A stretch of DNA of 64,000 nt from Pontibacillus marinus BH030004 = DSM 16465 (GCF_000425225.1 NZ_AULJ01000012.1:1-64000); one strand, 5' to 3'. Shown: positions 42,118 through 52,008, counted from the stretch's first letter. Notes: a model not told the origin generated them from the letters alone. Numbers and translations are program-made.

Positions 42118-43851
42118 ATGAAGGAATTTCCAACAGATCAGGATATAAATAAAGCAGTGGAATTATTACTTGATACATATAACGTACCAGATCGTCTTAT
42201 TAAAGGATTAATGGGGAAAGAGCAGATTTCACAATTAAACCGACTGCTTCAGGATTTTTCAAAAGAATCCATGAGTTCATATGAATTAACGCGTCTAGTT
42301 GTCATGCAAAAGGGAGCCGATGTGTTTTCAGGGTCCAATCAGGCAGTACGTGATCTGCGTAAATTTCTATTAAAGACCTTGGAGGATGAAGACGTCATAG
42401 AGCTCTATCAAAGACATCCAAATCCAAAGAAAAAGATCAATTCGCCAAAATATATGTATGGTGAACTTTCTTCGAAAAAGTGGATTCCAGGTGGGAGGTG
42501 GCCGAAAGAGTTTGTGAGAACGTTTGGTTTTCCAAACATCTTCGCAGGTGTGAATCAAAAGAGTGGTCCGAAAAAAGCTGTTTTTGAGGATATTTCGCCA
42601 CAAAAGAAAGTACCAGCGCTTGTCCCTTATCAGGAAGACATGAAAAACCGAATGCTCGAGGTGCTGAATCGAGAAGGAAAACACACGCGTTGCATGCTTT
42701 CTCTTCCAACAGGTGGAGGGAAGACGCGAATTGCTGTGGAGAGCTTTATCGAATGGATGCAACCTCGATTTTATGATGGAAAATATATGGTTTGGATCGC
42801 ACAAAGCGAAGAGTTATGTGAGCAGGCGATCTCCTGTATTTCAGATATGTGGGTCGACAAGGAGTTTGCGGAAAGTCTACGAATCTATCGTTATTTTGGT
42901 GGTAATGATGTGGATCCTGATGATTTGACTGGTGGCGTTGTTGTGGCTAGTATTCGTCAATTGCATTCTCGCATCCAGAATGAAGATCCGTTTATTCAAG
43001 AGGTCCTTCGTGATTGCGGAGCGATGATTATAGATGAAGCACACCATGCTGCAGCACCCATGTATGCCCAGTTGTTCGAAAAAGCAGAAGAGCTTGCAGG
43101 AAAAGGACTTTTTGCTGTATGTGGTCTCACAGCCACACCTGGCCGAAGTGATGAAACCACTTATACGCTAGTGGATCGATTTGAAGCTTATTTAATTAAG
43201 CCAGAGTTCAAGTGGAGTGAAGCATATGATCGCAGTCCATTGCAATTCTTCAGAGATGAAGGATACCTTGCTACTCCAAAGCATATTGTTTATGAAAATA
43301 ATAACAAACCGATCGAAATTCAAGAGGACAGTGTGTTTGATCATTTTGGTGACTTTACACCTGAATTCTTACGTGTCTTAGCAGCTGATTCGAAACGAAA
43401 TAAACTAATTACGAAGCGGTTAATGGATATCCCTAGTGGCTCATCCACACTCGTTTATGCTTGTACGGTAGAGCATGCTGAGTTTTTATCTAGTGTGATG
43501 AACGCTTTTGGACGTAAAGCTGTAGCCATATCAGCCAAAACTTCCAAAGCGCAGAGAAGGGTTTATATCGATGCCTTTAAACGTGGGGAAATTGAGTTTC
43601 TATTTAACTATGGCGTGTTAACAACGGGTTTTGATGCGCCGAAAACGGAGTATATTGTAATTTGCCGACCTACAACAAGTGCTGTGTTGTATGAACAAAT
43701 CATAGGACGTGGTTTACGTGGACCTAAGTTCGGAGGAACGAAGCAATGTACGATCGTTGATTTCTCGGATAACATTTTAAATCTTGGACCACCACTTGCC
43801 TATACGCGGTTTAAGGAACTTTGGGAAGTGAAGGAAGCTGTGATGCAGTAA
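42118..43851 (+). CDS. SF2 DEAD/DEAH-type helicase
   Basis: 577 residues. Walker A PTGGGKT (197-203), DEAH (305-308) in MIIDEAHHA, motif III CGLTATPGR, and a C-terminal RecA domain with motif VI YEQIIGRGLRGP. The overall pattern is that of XPB/type I restriction R-like helicases. The N-terminal ~165 residues (helical, MKEFPTDQDINKAVELLLDT) are not recognised and could bind a partner or nucleic acid. No methylase or nuclease gene adjoins it, so restriction is unsupported. ATG 42118 after TACGGAGG. Confidence 0.85.
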   Translation: MKEFPTDQDINKAVELLLDTYNVPDRLIKGLMGKEQISQLNRLLQDFSKESMSSYELTRLVVMQKGADVFSGSNQAVRDLRKFLLKTLEDEDVIELYQRHPNPKKKINSPKYMYGELSSKKWIPGGRWPKEFVRTFGFPNIFAGVNQKSGPKKAVFEDISPQKKVPALVPYQEDMKNRMLEVLNREGKHTRCMLSLPTGGGKTRIAVESFIEWMQPRFYDGKYMVWIAQSEELCEQAISCISDMWVDKEFAESLRIYRYFGGNDVDPDDLTGGVVVASIRQLHSRIQNEDPFIQEVLRDCGAMIIDEAHHAAAPMYAQLFEKAEELAGKGLFAVCGLTATPGRSDETTYTLVDRFEAYLIKPEFKWSEAYDRSPLQFFRDEGYLATPKHIVYENNNKPIEIQEDSVFDHFGDFTPEFLRVLAADSKRNKLITKRLMDIPSGSSTLVYACTVEHAEFLSSVMNAFGRKAVAISAKTSKAQRRVYIDAFKRGEIEFLFNYGVLTTGFDAPKTEYIVICRPTTSAVLYEQIIGRGLRGPKFGGTKQCTIVDFSDNILNLGPPLAYTRFKELWEVKEAVMQ

Positions 43852-43854
43852 GAA

Positions 43855-44151
43855 CTAGGAATGAAAAAATAGGACCACAAGCTGAAATATGAATTGCATA
43901 AGCATAAACATGAGTACAGCGACAACTATTCTATTACTCTTCTTAATTGCACGCTTCATAAAATAAACTAACGAAACGATTACGCCTATTATCCAAATAG
44001 TCATACCTATATAAATTAGTTTATTTTCCGAAAAGGTATTGAAGATGTATTCTGAAAATAAAGGAACGATAAGCGCACTGATTAATAGTAATGATAGAAT
44101 GTTATGTAAAAAATTAGACTTGAATTTCATAAATGCCAAAGACTTTTGCAT
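43855..44151 (-). CDS. small membrane protein, 98 aa
   Basis: ATG 44151 chosen because GGGGGATC precedes it. Three hydrophobic helices: LHNILSLLLISALIVPLFSEYIF, LIYIGMTIWIIGVIVSLVYFM, and IVVAVLMFMLMQFIFQLVVLFF, with a basic loop KRAIKKSNR before the last. Convergent with the helicase gene, ending three bases past its stop. Unknown function. Confidence 0.6.
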   Translation of the reverse strand: MQKSLAFMKFKSNFLHNILSLLLISALIVPLFSEYIFNTFSENKLIYIGMTIWIIGVIVSLVYFMKRAIKKSNRIVVAVLMFMLMQFIFQLVVLFFHS

Positions 44152-44218
44152 GATGATCCCCCAGATATTTTTATTCATTTTAACATATATACCCAGGTGT
44201 AAACTGTTGTTTTAGAAT

Positions 44219-44258
44219 AAGAAGCCACTAACCATTTTACTAGGTTAGTGGCTTCTTG
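44219..44258. terminator. strong terminator
   Basis: AGAAGCCACTAACC and GGTTAGTGGCTTCTT arms around ATTTTACTA, just past the pterin dehydratase stop (minus strand). Confidence 0.93.
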
Positions 44259-44262
44259 TAGT

Positions 44263-44553
44263 TTATTTCATCTTTTCAAACGTATCATCAATCTTTTGAG
44301 CGAGTTTGAAGTCACGCTCTGTTAAACCTCCAGCATCATGGGATGTGACAGCTACGACCACTTCACCATATTCGATTTGAATAGATGGGTGATGGTCCAT
44401 TTCCTCTGCTGTACGTCCGATGTCATATGCGAATTGTACACCGTCCATATATTGTTTGAACTTAAAGCTGCGAGAAATAAATTTTTCGTTAGAAACTTCC
44501 CACTGTGGTACATTCTCAAGTTGGTTTTTGATTTGATCTTGTGTTAGTGCCAT
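44263..44553 (-). CDS. pterin-4a-carbinolamine dehydratase
   Basis: 96 residues, the whole PCD domain. Dehydrates 4a-hydroxytetrahydropterin to quinonoid dihydropterin, recycling pterin cofactors. The family motif EEMDHHPSIQIEYGEVVVAVTSHDAGGLTERDFKLAQKID is intact, including the two catalytic His of DHHP and the later His in TSHDAGG. A phenylalanine hydroxylase gene would be the classical partner but none is in the window. GGAGGTATTAC precedes ATG. Confidence 0.94.
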   Translation of the reverse strand: MALTQDQIKNQLENVPQWEVSNEKFISRSFKFKQYMDGVQFAYDIGRTAEEMDHHPSIQIEYGEVVVAVTSHDAGGLTERDFKLAQKIDDTFEKMK

Positions 44554-44727
44554 GTAATACCTCCTTTATCATTTCCATTATCCATTTTCCTGCTGCAAGG
44601 GGGATTTAAACACGTAAATGAAATGTTCTTTTTCTGTTAGGTACGTTTAATAATTTTACCTCCTAGATGAATCATTCATTTCCACAAATAAGTAAAGACC
44701 GAACTAGATTCATTTTAAGAAAATTGA

Positions 44728-44770
44728 AAAAGTAAAAATCACAAACAAAAAGTATAATTTCATGCATGTT
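44728..44770 (+). promoter_or_regulatory. AAAAGTA direct-repeat promoter element, copy 1
   Basis: AAAAGTA at 44728-44734 and 44748-44754 (20-bp period), followed by TATAATTTCATGCATGTT. The same arrangement stands at 51966-52008 in front of the binding-protein gene, about 27 of 34 aligned positions identical. Likely the binding site of the AraC-type response regulator of this locus (inference). The rest of 44554-44728 holds no gene. Confidence 0.6.
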
Positions 44771-44828
44771 GATTCTTAAGGTACTGCTCTATGATTTATG
44801 TAAAGGCTTACAAAAAAGGAGAGGTTTT

Positions 44829-46913
44829 ATGAGCTTTGTACCACTAAAACATGGTGAAGTATTTTCAGTAACAAATGAACTCGGAGATATGAACCCAAAT
44901 GATATGGGAGCAGGAATTTATTATAGAGATACAAGGTTTTTACGCAAGTATAATATGACGATTAATGATCAATCTTGTATTTTTCTGAAAAAAGATCAAA
45001 GTAAAGGTATTGAGAATCAGTTTAAATTGAGTAATGGAGATATCCAATCAGGGGATGCTCATTACGAGAAAATGGACTTAGAAATTAATCGAAATCAATT
45101 GATGTATAATGGAATCTTTTACGACAAAATACAAGTTGAAAATGGTAGTCAAAAGCATATAACGTGCTCTTTAAACGTAACTTTTGATTTAGGCTTTGAG
45201 GATCTATTTGAAGTTCGTGGAGCCAAAAGAGAGAAAAGAGGCACAATCCATAAACCAGAAATGAACCATAACCGCCTTAAATACCAATATACCGGACTAG
45301 ATGAGATCGAGCGGATATTAACGATGGATGTTTCAGCAGATGCTAAAACAGAAGGAAATGGCTTTTCTTTTGATATGGATCTAAAACCAGGTGACAGTCA
45401 TACTATTGAAGTTGCTATACAAGTTCGAGAAGGCACAGAAGATGACCAGAAACCACTAAATTATGATCAAGCATATGCAGCATGTGAAAACGAATTAGAA
45501 CAGTGGATGAATGATCAAACGAAAGTAACCACAAGTCATCCTATTATAAATAAAACGCTAGAAAGAGCAGAAAAGGATCTATATCTTTTAGCAACTGATA
45601 TAGGTCAGGGAAGTTTTCCTGTAGCAGGTATCCCTTGGTTTTGTGTTCCGTTTGGCAGAGACTCCATGATTACAGCTATTCAATCCTTAGTCCTAAACCC
45701 TGATCTTGCTAAAAGTACTTTACTTACATTAGCACATTTGCAAGGGGATATCGAAAACGATTGGAATGAGGAAGCACCAGGTAAGATTCTCCATGAGATG
45801 CGCAATGGGGAAATGGCGAATCTAAATGAAATTCCTTTTAAACGTTATTACGGAAGCATTGACTCAACTCCTTTATATATTGTTCTGTTTGCGGAAACGA
45901 TTCGTTGGACGGGAGATATGGAGCTCATGAATGAATTACTTCCTTCAGTTGAAAAGGCACTTGATTATGTAGAGCAATATGCTGACCTTGATGGAGATGG
46001 TTTCGTTGAGTTTCATAAGCAGTCAGATGGAGGTTTAGCGGTACAGAGTTGGAAGGATTCAAACCACTCGATGGTCCATAAAGAAGGAACTCATTCCGAA
46101 TCTCCTATGGCTGTTGTTGAGGTTCAAGGATATGTATATGATGCGAAATCAAAAATGGCTGAGCTATATAAGTACATTGGAGAAGAACATAAGGCACAAA
46201 AGTTAATTGAAGAAGCTCAACAGCTTAAGAAACAATTTAATGAAGCATTTTGGATGGAACATGAAGATTTCTATGCACTTGCTTTAGATAAAAATAAAAA
46301 GCAAGTTCAAACCATCACTTCAGACCCTGGACATGCCTTATGGTCAACGATTATTGAAGAAAGTAAGGTGCAGGATGTAGCACGAGTTCTATTATCTGAC
46401 AAGTTGTACTCTGGATGGGGCATTCGCACAATGAGCCAGGAAGAGAAAGTTTATAATCCAATCGCTTATCATAACGGAACGGTATGGCCTCATGATAATT
46501 CATTAATTCTATTAGGATTAGCGAAGCACAGCCTAAAAGATCAGGTTAATCAGTTAGTTCAATCTTTATTTGAGAGTGCAAATCAATTTGAGGATGCTAG
46601 GTTACCAGAATTATTTTGCGGTCACAGTCGTGAAGAAGAAGAAACCATAGTACCGTTTCCTGTAGCATGCTCACCTCAAGCTTGGGCTGCTGGTACACCG
46701 TTTGCTTGTGTTCAAGCTTTACTTGGTATGGAAGTGAATGCATTTACAAAATCGATATCTATTAATCCAACTTTACCTGAAGATATGGATTGGATTGAAG
46801 TAAATGATTTAACTGTTGGGTCTGGAAAGCTTAATGTCGTTGTTAAGAAGGTACAAGATCATGTGGTAGCTACAGTAGAACAAAATACTTCTGAATTTAC
46901 CATTATTCAATAA
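44829..46913 (+). CDS. amylo-alpha-1,6-glucosidase-like (alpha/alpha)6-barrel glycosidase
   Basis: 694 residues. The N-terminal beta-domain (GDE_N_bis-like) begins SFVPLKHGEVFSVTNELGDMNPNDMGAGIYYRDTRFLRKY; the catalytic barrel (from about 240) has AGIPWFCVPFGRDSMITAIQSL, EAPGKILHEMRNGE and YHNGTVWPHDNSLI. Debranching-type or disaccharide-cleaving activity is likely; substrate unknown. ATG 44829 with AAAGGAGAGG. First gene of a carbohydrate operon, with ABC permeases starting 14 bases downstream. A shared direct-repeat element precedes it. Confidence 0.87.
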   Translation: MSFVPLKHGEVFSVTNELGDMNPNDMGAGIYYRDTRFLRKYNMTINDQSCIFLKKDQSKGIENQFKLSNGDIQSGDAHYEKMDLEINRNQLMYNGIFYDKIQVENGSQKHITCSLNVTFDLGFEDLFEVRGAKREKRGTIHKPEMNHNRLKYQYTGLDEIERILTMDVSADAKTEGNGFSFDMDLKPGDSHTIEVAIQVREGTEDDQKPLNYDQAYAACENELEQWMNDQTKVTTSHPIINKTLERAEKDLYLLATDIGQGSFPVAGIPWFCVPFGRDSMITAIQSLVLNPDLAKSTLLTLAHLQGDIENDWNEEAPGKILHEMRNGEMANLNEIPFKRYYGSIDSTPLYIVLFAETIRWTGDMELMNELLPSVEKALDYVEQYADLDGDGFVEFHKQSDGGLAVQSWKDSNHSMVHKEGTHSESPMAVVEVQGYVYDAKSKMAELYKYIGEEHKAQKLIEEAQQLKKQFNEAFWMEHEDFYALALDKNKKQVQTITSDPGHALWSTIIEESKVQDVARVLLSDKLYSGWGIRTMSQEEKVYNPIAYHNGTVWPHDNSLILLGLAKHSLKDQVNQLVQSLFESANQFEDARLPELFCGHSREEEETIVPFPVACSPQAWAAGTPFACVQALLGMEVNAFTKSISINPTLPEDMDWIEVNDLTVGSGKLNVVVKKVQDHVVATVEQNTSEFTIIQ

Positions 46914-46927
46914 AGCGGGGGATATAC

Positions 46928-47878
46928 ATGCAAAATGTATCCACACAAACACAAGCTACGAAGGTTAAAGGTAAGCAAAAGATCAGTCGTACCAAGTTAA
47001 AGGAAATCGGAACGGGAGTCTTCTTGATGGCTCCTTTCCTCCTTATTGCAGGGATATTCATTTTTTATCCCATTTTATATTCTCTACAAATTAGTTTTCA
47101 GAACTTCAGTTATTTGAATCCATCAGCAGCAGAGTGGGTTGGTTTAGAAAATTATAAAAAACTCCTGCAGGATACCACGTTTTTAACAGCGATATGGAAC
47201 ACTGTAAAACTGTTAATAATTGTATTGCCGATTCAGACCCTTATCTCTCTAGTTTTAGCGAATCTATTAAATTCTAAGATAAAAGGTAAATCTTTTTTTA
47301 GGATCGTTTTCTACCTACCTTATATTACCTCACCAATTGCTGTTGGTGCGGTAATGGTTTATCTATTTAACCAAGATGGGCTTGTAACGAGATTTTTCAC
47401 CCTTTTTGGTCTGGAGAATGTGGCTTGGTACACAGATGGCGATTATGCATTTTATTTAATCGTCCTGATTATTATATGGACACAAATTGGTTTTTACACC
47501 GTCATCTATTTGTCAGGTCTTCAAAGTATTCCCGAGGATTTATATGAAGCCGCTCGCATTGATGGCGCTTCAAAGCTTCAACAGTTCTTACGTATTACTG
47601 TTCCACTGCTGAAACCTACTACATTTCTAGTGTTATTTATGGGAGGATTAGCGACTCTGCAAATCTTTGAGCAACCCTATGTTGTATCTACAACAGGTGG
47701 AGCATTACCAGGAAGTCCAGGGGATTCCACACTAACCATGGTGATGTATTTATATACTCAAGCCTTTAAATACTTTGAAATGGGTTATGCCTCTGCAGCA
47801 GCATTCATCATTTTTGTGATGATCTTTTCATTAACTGTACTACAGTATCTATTCTTTGAGCGAAAGAATAAGGGGTGA
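46928..47878 (+). CDS. sugar ABC transporter permease (MalF type)
   Basis: 316 residues with six membrane helices. EAA loop EDLYEAARIDGASKLQQFLRITVPLLKPT (about 205-233). Typical carbohydrate-uptake CUT1 permease. It overlaps nothing but is followed at once by the second permease (its TGA lies in the ribosome binding site of that gene). No ATP-binding subunit is encoded nearby, so the transporter probably uses a shared MsmK/MsmX-type ATPase. Confidence 0.9.
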   Translation: MQNVSTQTQATKVKGKQKISRTKLKEIGTGVFLMAPFLLIAGIFIFYPILYSLQISFQNFSYLNPSAAEWVGLENYKKLLQDTTFLTAIWNTVKLLIIVLPIQTLISLVLANLLNSKIKGKSFFRIVFYLPYITSPIAVGAVMVYLFNQDGLVTRFFTLFGLENVAWYTDGDYAFYLIVLIIIWTQIGFYTVIYLSGLQSIPEDLYEAARIDGASKLQQFLRITVPLLKPTTFLVLFMGGLATLQIFEQPYVVSTTGGALPGSPGDSTLTMVMYLYTQAFKYFEMGYASAAAFIIFVMIFSLTVLQYLFFERKNKG

Positions 47879-47883
47879 ATGTC

Positions 47884-48699
47884 ATGAATACGAAACGAAT
47901 TCTATTTTATCTTGTGTTAGGATTAACAGCTTTTGTTATGCTTCTGCCGTTTATTTGGACATTGTACGCTTCATTTGTAAAACAGGACTTAAACGTAGAC
48001 ACATTCTCTTTTGATTTAGCTCAATATGGAATTGATAATTTTGTCTACATCATAACGCAAAGTCATATTGCAGATTGGTATAAAAATAGTATTTTTGTGA
48101 CGGGTGTCATTACGATATGTAACCTTTTGTTTAATTCGATGGCCGGTTATGCTTTAGCACGTGTACGCTTTCCAGGGAAAAATATTATGTTTTTTTTCAC
48201 ACTTGGCATTATGATGGTACCCGTGCAAATCTTACTTATACCGATCTTTGTGATGATGGCAAAGATGGGATTGATTAATACGTACTTTGCTTTGATTGTT
48301 CCATTCATGGTAAATCCATTCGGTGTGTTTTTGATGAGACAATTCTTTGTAGGGTTTCCTTCAGAATTAGAGGAAGCAGCCAAAATGGATGGCCTAAGTC
48401 GTATTGCGATCTTTTTCAAGATTGCCCTGCCATTAGCTAAGCCGGCACTGATCGCACAAGCTATTTTTATCTTTGTGTGGAATTGGAACAGCTTTCCGTT
48501 CCCAAGTATTTTGGCAACTCAGCCTGATATGTTTACACTTCCAGTTGGTATCTATCAAATTACGAACACAGCTTATACAAGTTCGATAACGAAGTCTATG
48601 GCTGGTGTGGTATTAATGACCATTCCAACTCTCATATTCTTCATGGTTTTCCAGAAACATTTTATGAAAAGTTCTATGAATACAGGTGTTAAAGGATAG
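47884..48699 (+). CDS. sugar ABC transporter permease (MalG type)
   Basis: 271 residues, six helices. EAA loop ELEEAAKMDGLSRIAIFFKIALPLAKPALI (about 160-190). ATG 47884 follows AAGGGGTGA. Forms the channel with the preceding permease. Standard CUT1 architecture. Confidence 0.9.
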   Translation: MNTKRILFYLVLGLTAFVMLLPFIWTLYASFVKQDLNVDTFSFDLAQYGIDNFVYIITQSHIADWYKNSIFVTGVITICNLLFNSMAGYALARVRFPGKNIMFFFTLGIMMVPVQILLIPIFVMMAKMGLINTYFALIVPFMVNPFGVFLMRQFFVGFPSELEEAAKMDGLSRIAIFFKIALPLAKPALIAQAIFIFVWNWNSFPFPSILATQPDMFTLPVGIYQITNTAYTSSITKSMAGVVLMTIPTLIFFMVFQKHFMKSSMNTGVKG

Positions 48700-48744
48700 T
48701 ATAATCGAGGTTACAACATCTTGTATTGAGAGAAGGGGTCATCT

Positions 48745-50463
48745 ATGAAATATAGGCACAAGTTGATGATTGCGTTTACAGTTATAGCTTTATTTCCGAT
48801 GAGTATTTTCGGGGTTTATGCTTATCAAAGTGCTGTTAGTCACACAAAAGAAAAAGCCTTAACCTATGGAAGAACAATGGCAACAGATCTGAATTCCACT
48901 TTCAATCAATGGATTCAAGATAGTGTTACGTTAACTCGGTCTATGATAGGTGACCCTCAACTAGAAGCGTTATTAAAAAAAGATTTCGATTCATATCAAT
49001 ATCCAGTCTATGAAAAGGTTCAAGATAAAAAGTCTTATCAGTACTTTCTAAACCATACCATGAATGTATATCCAAACGTTGATTATGTCTTGTTGTTTCC
49101 TTTAAATCAGCCATATACAATAGGTTACTCTAATCAGAACCTCCTGATATCAGAAGAGAATAATGAGGATGATGGTTGGTATAAAAAAACAATGAAAGCA
49201 AATGGGTATTGGGTTTATACAGGTCTTCACAAGGAATCTCAAATCGTTGAACAACCGAAAGTTGTTTCTATATCTCGTCTTATTAAAGATCCTCAAACCC
49301 AGGAACCTCTAGGTATAATCAAGGTGATGTATAATCAACAATCCATTAATAATCTATTAAATCAAAAAGCTCGAAATAGTAATTTTTCTTTTCTTCTAAC
49401 TAATGAAAATGGCGAGATGATGGCTACAAGTGAACATATTGAGAAAGGTTTTGATAAAGCATTATCCCCATCTGAAAATGATGAGGAAGTTCTATTTAAC
49501 GATCAGTCTTATTTTATAACTTCAAGTACATCTGATGAAACGGGTTGGACCGTTTATGCGATTTCTAATCGAAATCAACTCTTTCAACAACTAAATTCTA
49601 TCAAAGAAATATTCTTGTATTTACTTATTGGAACGACGATCGGTTCCATTGTATTTGCATATTTAGTGTCTTCAAGACTTGTACGTCCACTCGAGCACCT
49701 TAAATCGAGTATGACTAAGCTCACAACTGGAGAATGGAAACAAATCCCTAACCCTAATCGAAAAGATGAAATAGGTGATTTGACTTACCATTACAATGAT
49801 ATGCTGACTAGACTTGATGAATATGTCACATTGCTTGTTGAGAAAGAAAAGCAAAAGAAAGATCTTGAGTATAAAAGCCTGCAGTCCCAGATTAACCCAC
49901 ACTTTTTATTTAACACGTTAAATAATATCAAGTGGTGTGTTTATTTAAATCAACCTGATCTGGTAAATAAAATGATAGATTCTCTTGTCTATATTTTTCG
50001 CTTCATCTCAAAAAGAAGTGACGATATGATCCCTTTATCAGAGGAAGAAGAGTTCTTATATCATTATTTACAGATTATGCAAATTCGGTTTGATGGCGAA
50101 TTTGAGGTCAGTTTAGACATAAATGAGGAAGTAAAAGAGATCGAGGTGCCTATACTTCTATTACAACCTCTCTTAGAAAATGCTATTATTCATGGAATGG
50201 AAAAAGAAAGTGAAGATCGACACATTTCGCTAAGAGCTTATCTTAAAGCACCGAATCGAGTCATTATAGAGGTAGAAGATAATGGAGTAGGTTTTTTTGA
50301 GGATCGTCCTCAACAAAAGGGTGTTAAATTTAGCTCTATAGGTTTTGAAAATGTTAAAGAACGAGTGAGATTAATGTATGGGGATCAGGGGGCTATCTCT
50401 GTGGAAAGTAAAGCAAATGAAGGAACGATCGTTACACTTGATCTAAGTCATTCACTACCATAA
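48745..50463 (+). CDS. YesM-type sensor histidine kinase
   Basis: 572 residues. N-terminal helix (about 6-26), extracellular dCache-type sensor (27-280), second helix (about 288-309), HAMP (310-363), then the His_kinase domain with QINPHFLFNTLNNIKW (phospho-acceptor His) and ATPase N-box LLLQPLLENAIIHGMEK, G-box VEDNGVGF. Partner of the YesN-like regulator that starts 13 bases later. It should sense the transported sugar or its binding protein and control the locus. Confidence 0.93.
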   Translation: MKYRHKLMIAFTVIALFPMSIFGVYAYQSAVSHTKEKALTYGRTMATDLNSTFNQWIQDSVTLTRSMIGDPQLEALLKKDFDSYQYPVYEKVQDKKSYQYFLNHTMNVYPNVDYVLLFPLNQPYTIGYSNQNLLISEENNEDDGWYKKTMKANGYWVYTGLHKESQIVEQPKVVSISRLIKDPQTQEPLGIIKVMYNQQSINNLLNQKARNSNFSFLLTNENGEMMATSEHIEKGFDKALSPSENDEEVLFNDQSYFITSSTSDETGWTVYAISNRNQLFQQLNSIKEIFLYLLIGTTIGSIVFAYLVSSRLVRPLEHLKSSMTKLTTGEWKQIPNPNRKDEIGDLTYHYNDMLTRLDEYVTLLVEKEKQKKDLEYKSLQSQINPHFLFNTLNNIKWCVYLNQPDLVNKMIDSLVYIFRFISKRSDDMIPLSEEEEFLYHYLQIMQIRFDGEFEVSLDINEEVKEIEVPILLLQPLLENAIIHGMEKESEDRHISLRAYLKAPNRVIIEVEDNGVGFFEDRPQQKGVKFSSIGFENVKERVRLMYGDQGAISVESKANEGTIVTLDLSHSLP

Positions 50464-50476
50464 TTGAGGTGATAGG

Positions 50477-51973
50477 ATGAATATCTTAATTGTTGATGAT
50501 GAAAACATTACAAGAATGGGACTAAGAAAGACGATTGAATCATCTGAGCAATTTTCTGTTGTTGGTGAAGCAGCAAATGGAAAACAAGCTCTTGAATTTG
50601 TCCGTCAACAGCATCATATTGATGTGATTTTATTAGATCTGAATATGCCGATTATGGATGGTTTACAATTCTTAGATCATATAGACTCTACTTTTCAAGG
50701 ACAAGTGGTTGTTTTGAGCAGTTATGATGACTTAGATCATGTCAAGAGTGCTATGAAAAAGGGAGCTTCCGATTATTTTCATAAACCAACCATGTCTCCT
50801 GACAAAATTACGAATATGCTGTTATCACTCTCTAAAGAAGAGTCTGAATCAAAACATACTGACGAAGTAGATGATTGGCTGAAACATTTAATTTTACATC
50901 CTTCTGAGAAGCTTTTAAAAGTGAATCATCCTTTTGTAGATCACTCCAAAGGAAAAGTCGTCATCTTGGTATCTGTCAATGACTTTGAACATGTAAAGAT
51001 CAATGATTTCGAGATCTATAATTCCATTCTTCAGTGGAAAGAACAATCAAATTTTCTTGGTGAAATTGTTCCTTGGAGAGAAGGGCAGTATGTTGTTATT
51101 GATGTATTACAAACCAAGAGCTTGTTAAATCAATATCAACATATTCAAACATTATGTGATTCCATTCAAAGGTTCTTGAAGACTGCTAAAGAGGTGTCGT
51201 TATCTTTCGGTGTGAGTCAAATGGTATATGATCCTCTTCAATTAAAACAAAGTGTTAGGGAAGCAGAGGAAATCATTCAGCAGGAATTCTTTAAAGGCCG
51301 TCAGACCGTGCATTTTTATAAAGAAGAAAGTAAAAGCAATCAAAATGTAAAAATAAGTACACAAGGTATTTGGAAAGCAATGGATGAAGTAGACAAGCAA
51401 GCTCTTAAAAATGAGTTGAATACGTACTTTAAAGAACTGATTAAAACTGAAGATAAAGAAAAGGTCATACAAGAATCTTTAAATTTATTAATATCACTTA
51501 AGAATTATATGGAAAGCTTTAATGAAACATCTCTTATGCAACAAATTCCTATTCAACGTATCCCTAAACTGCAATATGCATCAGACATTCATCATGAAGT
51601 CTATCAATCATTCGAAATAATGCTGAATTGGATTGCAGAGTATGAAAATAATCATTATTCACCAATCGTAAAGTCTGTTATGAAATATGTTCATCAACAT
51701 TACACGAAGGAAGTTTCATTAGATGGTTTAGCGAGACATGTTCAAACTAACCCATCTTACCTGAGTAGAATTTTTAAAGAACAAACAGGATCCACAGTCA
51801 GTGATTGTATTGCTGAGTTACGAGTTCAAAAAGCGAAAGAGTTGCTTAGACACAATCAACTAAGAACCAAAGATGTTTCCTTAGCAGTTGGATATGCAAA
51901 TGAAAGGTATTTCTCCCAAATCTTTAAAAAGTACACAGGTATGACACCAACAAAATATAGAAAGCAAAAGTAA
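50477..51973 (+). CDS. YesN-type response regulator with AraC HTH
   Basis: 498 residues. Receiver (1-120) with acidic pair D7-D8, phospho-acceptor D54 in VILLDLNMPIMDG, and Lys near 103. A long linker (about 130-390) as in YesN, then the AraC DNA-binding domain with two HTH: DGLARHVQTNPSYLSRIFKEQTG and DVSLAVGYANERYFSQIFKKYTGMTPTKYRK. Expected to bind the AAAAGTA direct repeats at 44728 and 51966. It ends 113 bases before the binding-protein gene. Confidence 0.93.
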   Translation: MNILIVDDENITRMGLRKTIESSEQFSVVGEAANGKQALEFVRQQHHIDVILLDLNMPIMDGLQFLDHIDSTFQGQVVVLSSYDDLDHVKSAMKKGASDYFHKPTMSPDKITNMLLSLSKEESESKHTDEVDDWLKHLILHPSEKLLKVNHPFVDHSKGKVVILVSVNDFEHVKINDFEIYNSILQWKEQSNFLGEIVPWREGQYVVIDVLQTKSLLNQYQHIQTLCDSIQRFLKTAKEVSLSFGVSQMVYDPLQLKQSVREAEEIIQQEFFKGRQTVHFYKEESKSNQNVKISTQGIWKAMDEVDKQALKNELNTYFKELIKTEDKEKVIQESLNLLISLKNYMESFNETSLMQQIPIQRIPKLQYASDIHHEVYQSFEIMLNWIAEYENNHYSPIVKSVMKYVHQHYTKEVSLDGLARHVQTNPSYLSRIFKEQTGSTVSDCIAELRVQKAKELLRHNQLRTKDVSLAVGYANERYFSQIFKKYTGMTPTKYRKQK

Positions 51974-52008
51974 ATATAATGAACGAAAAGTAAAATTTCA
52001 TACATGTT
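51966..52008 (+). promoter_or_regulatory. AAAAGTA direct-repeat promoter element, copy 2
   Basis: AAAAGTA at 51966-51972 and 51986-51992 (20-bp period), then AAAATTTCATACATGTT; it overlaps the stop codon of the response regulator. It mirrors the element at 44728, so the binding-protein gene probably has its own regulated promoter in addition to read-through. Confidence 0.6.

Noticed and set aside
42118-43851. Helicase as part of a restriction-modification system
   Set aside because: No specificity, methylase or nuclease gene adjoins it; nearby genes are unrelated small proteins.
44724-44758. Simple sigma-A promoter before the glycosidase gene
   Set aside because: TTGAAA and TATAAT are present but 23 bp apart, too long; the direct-repeat element explains the sequence better.
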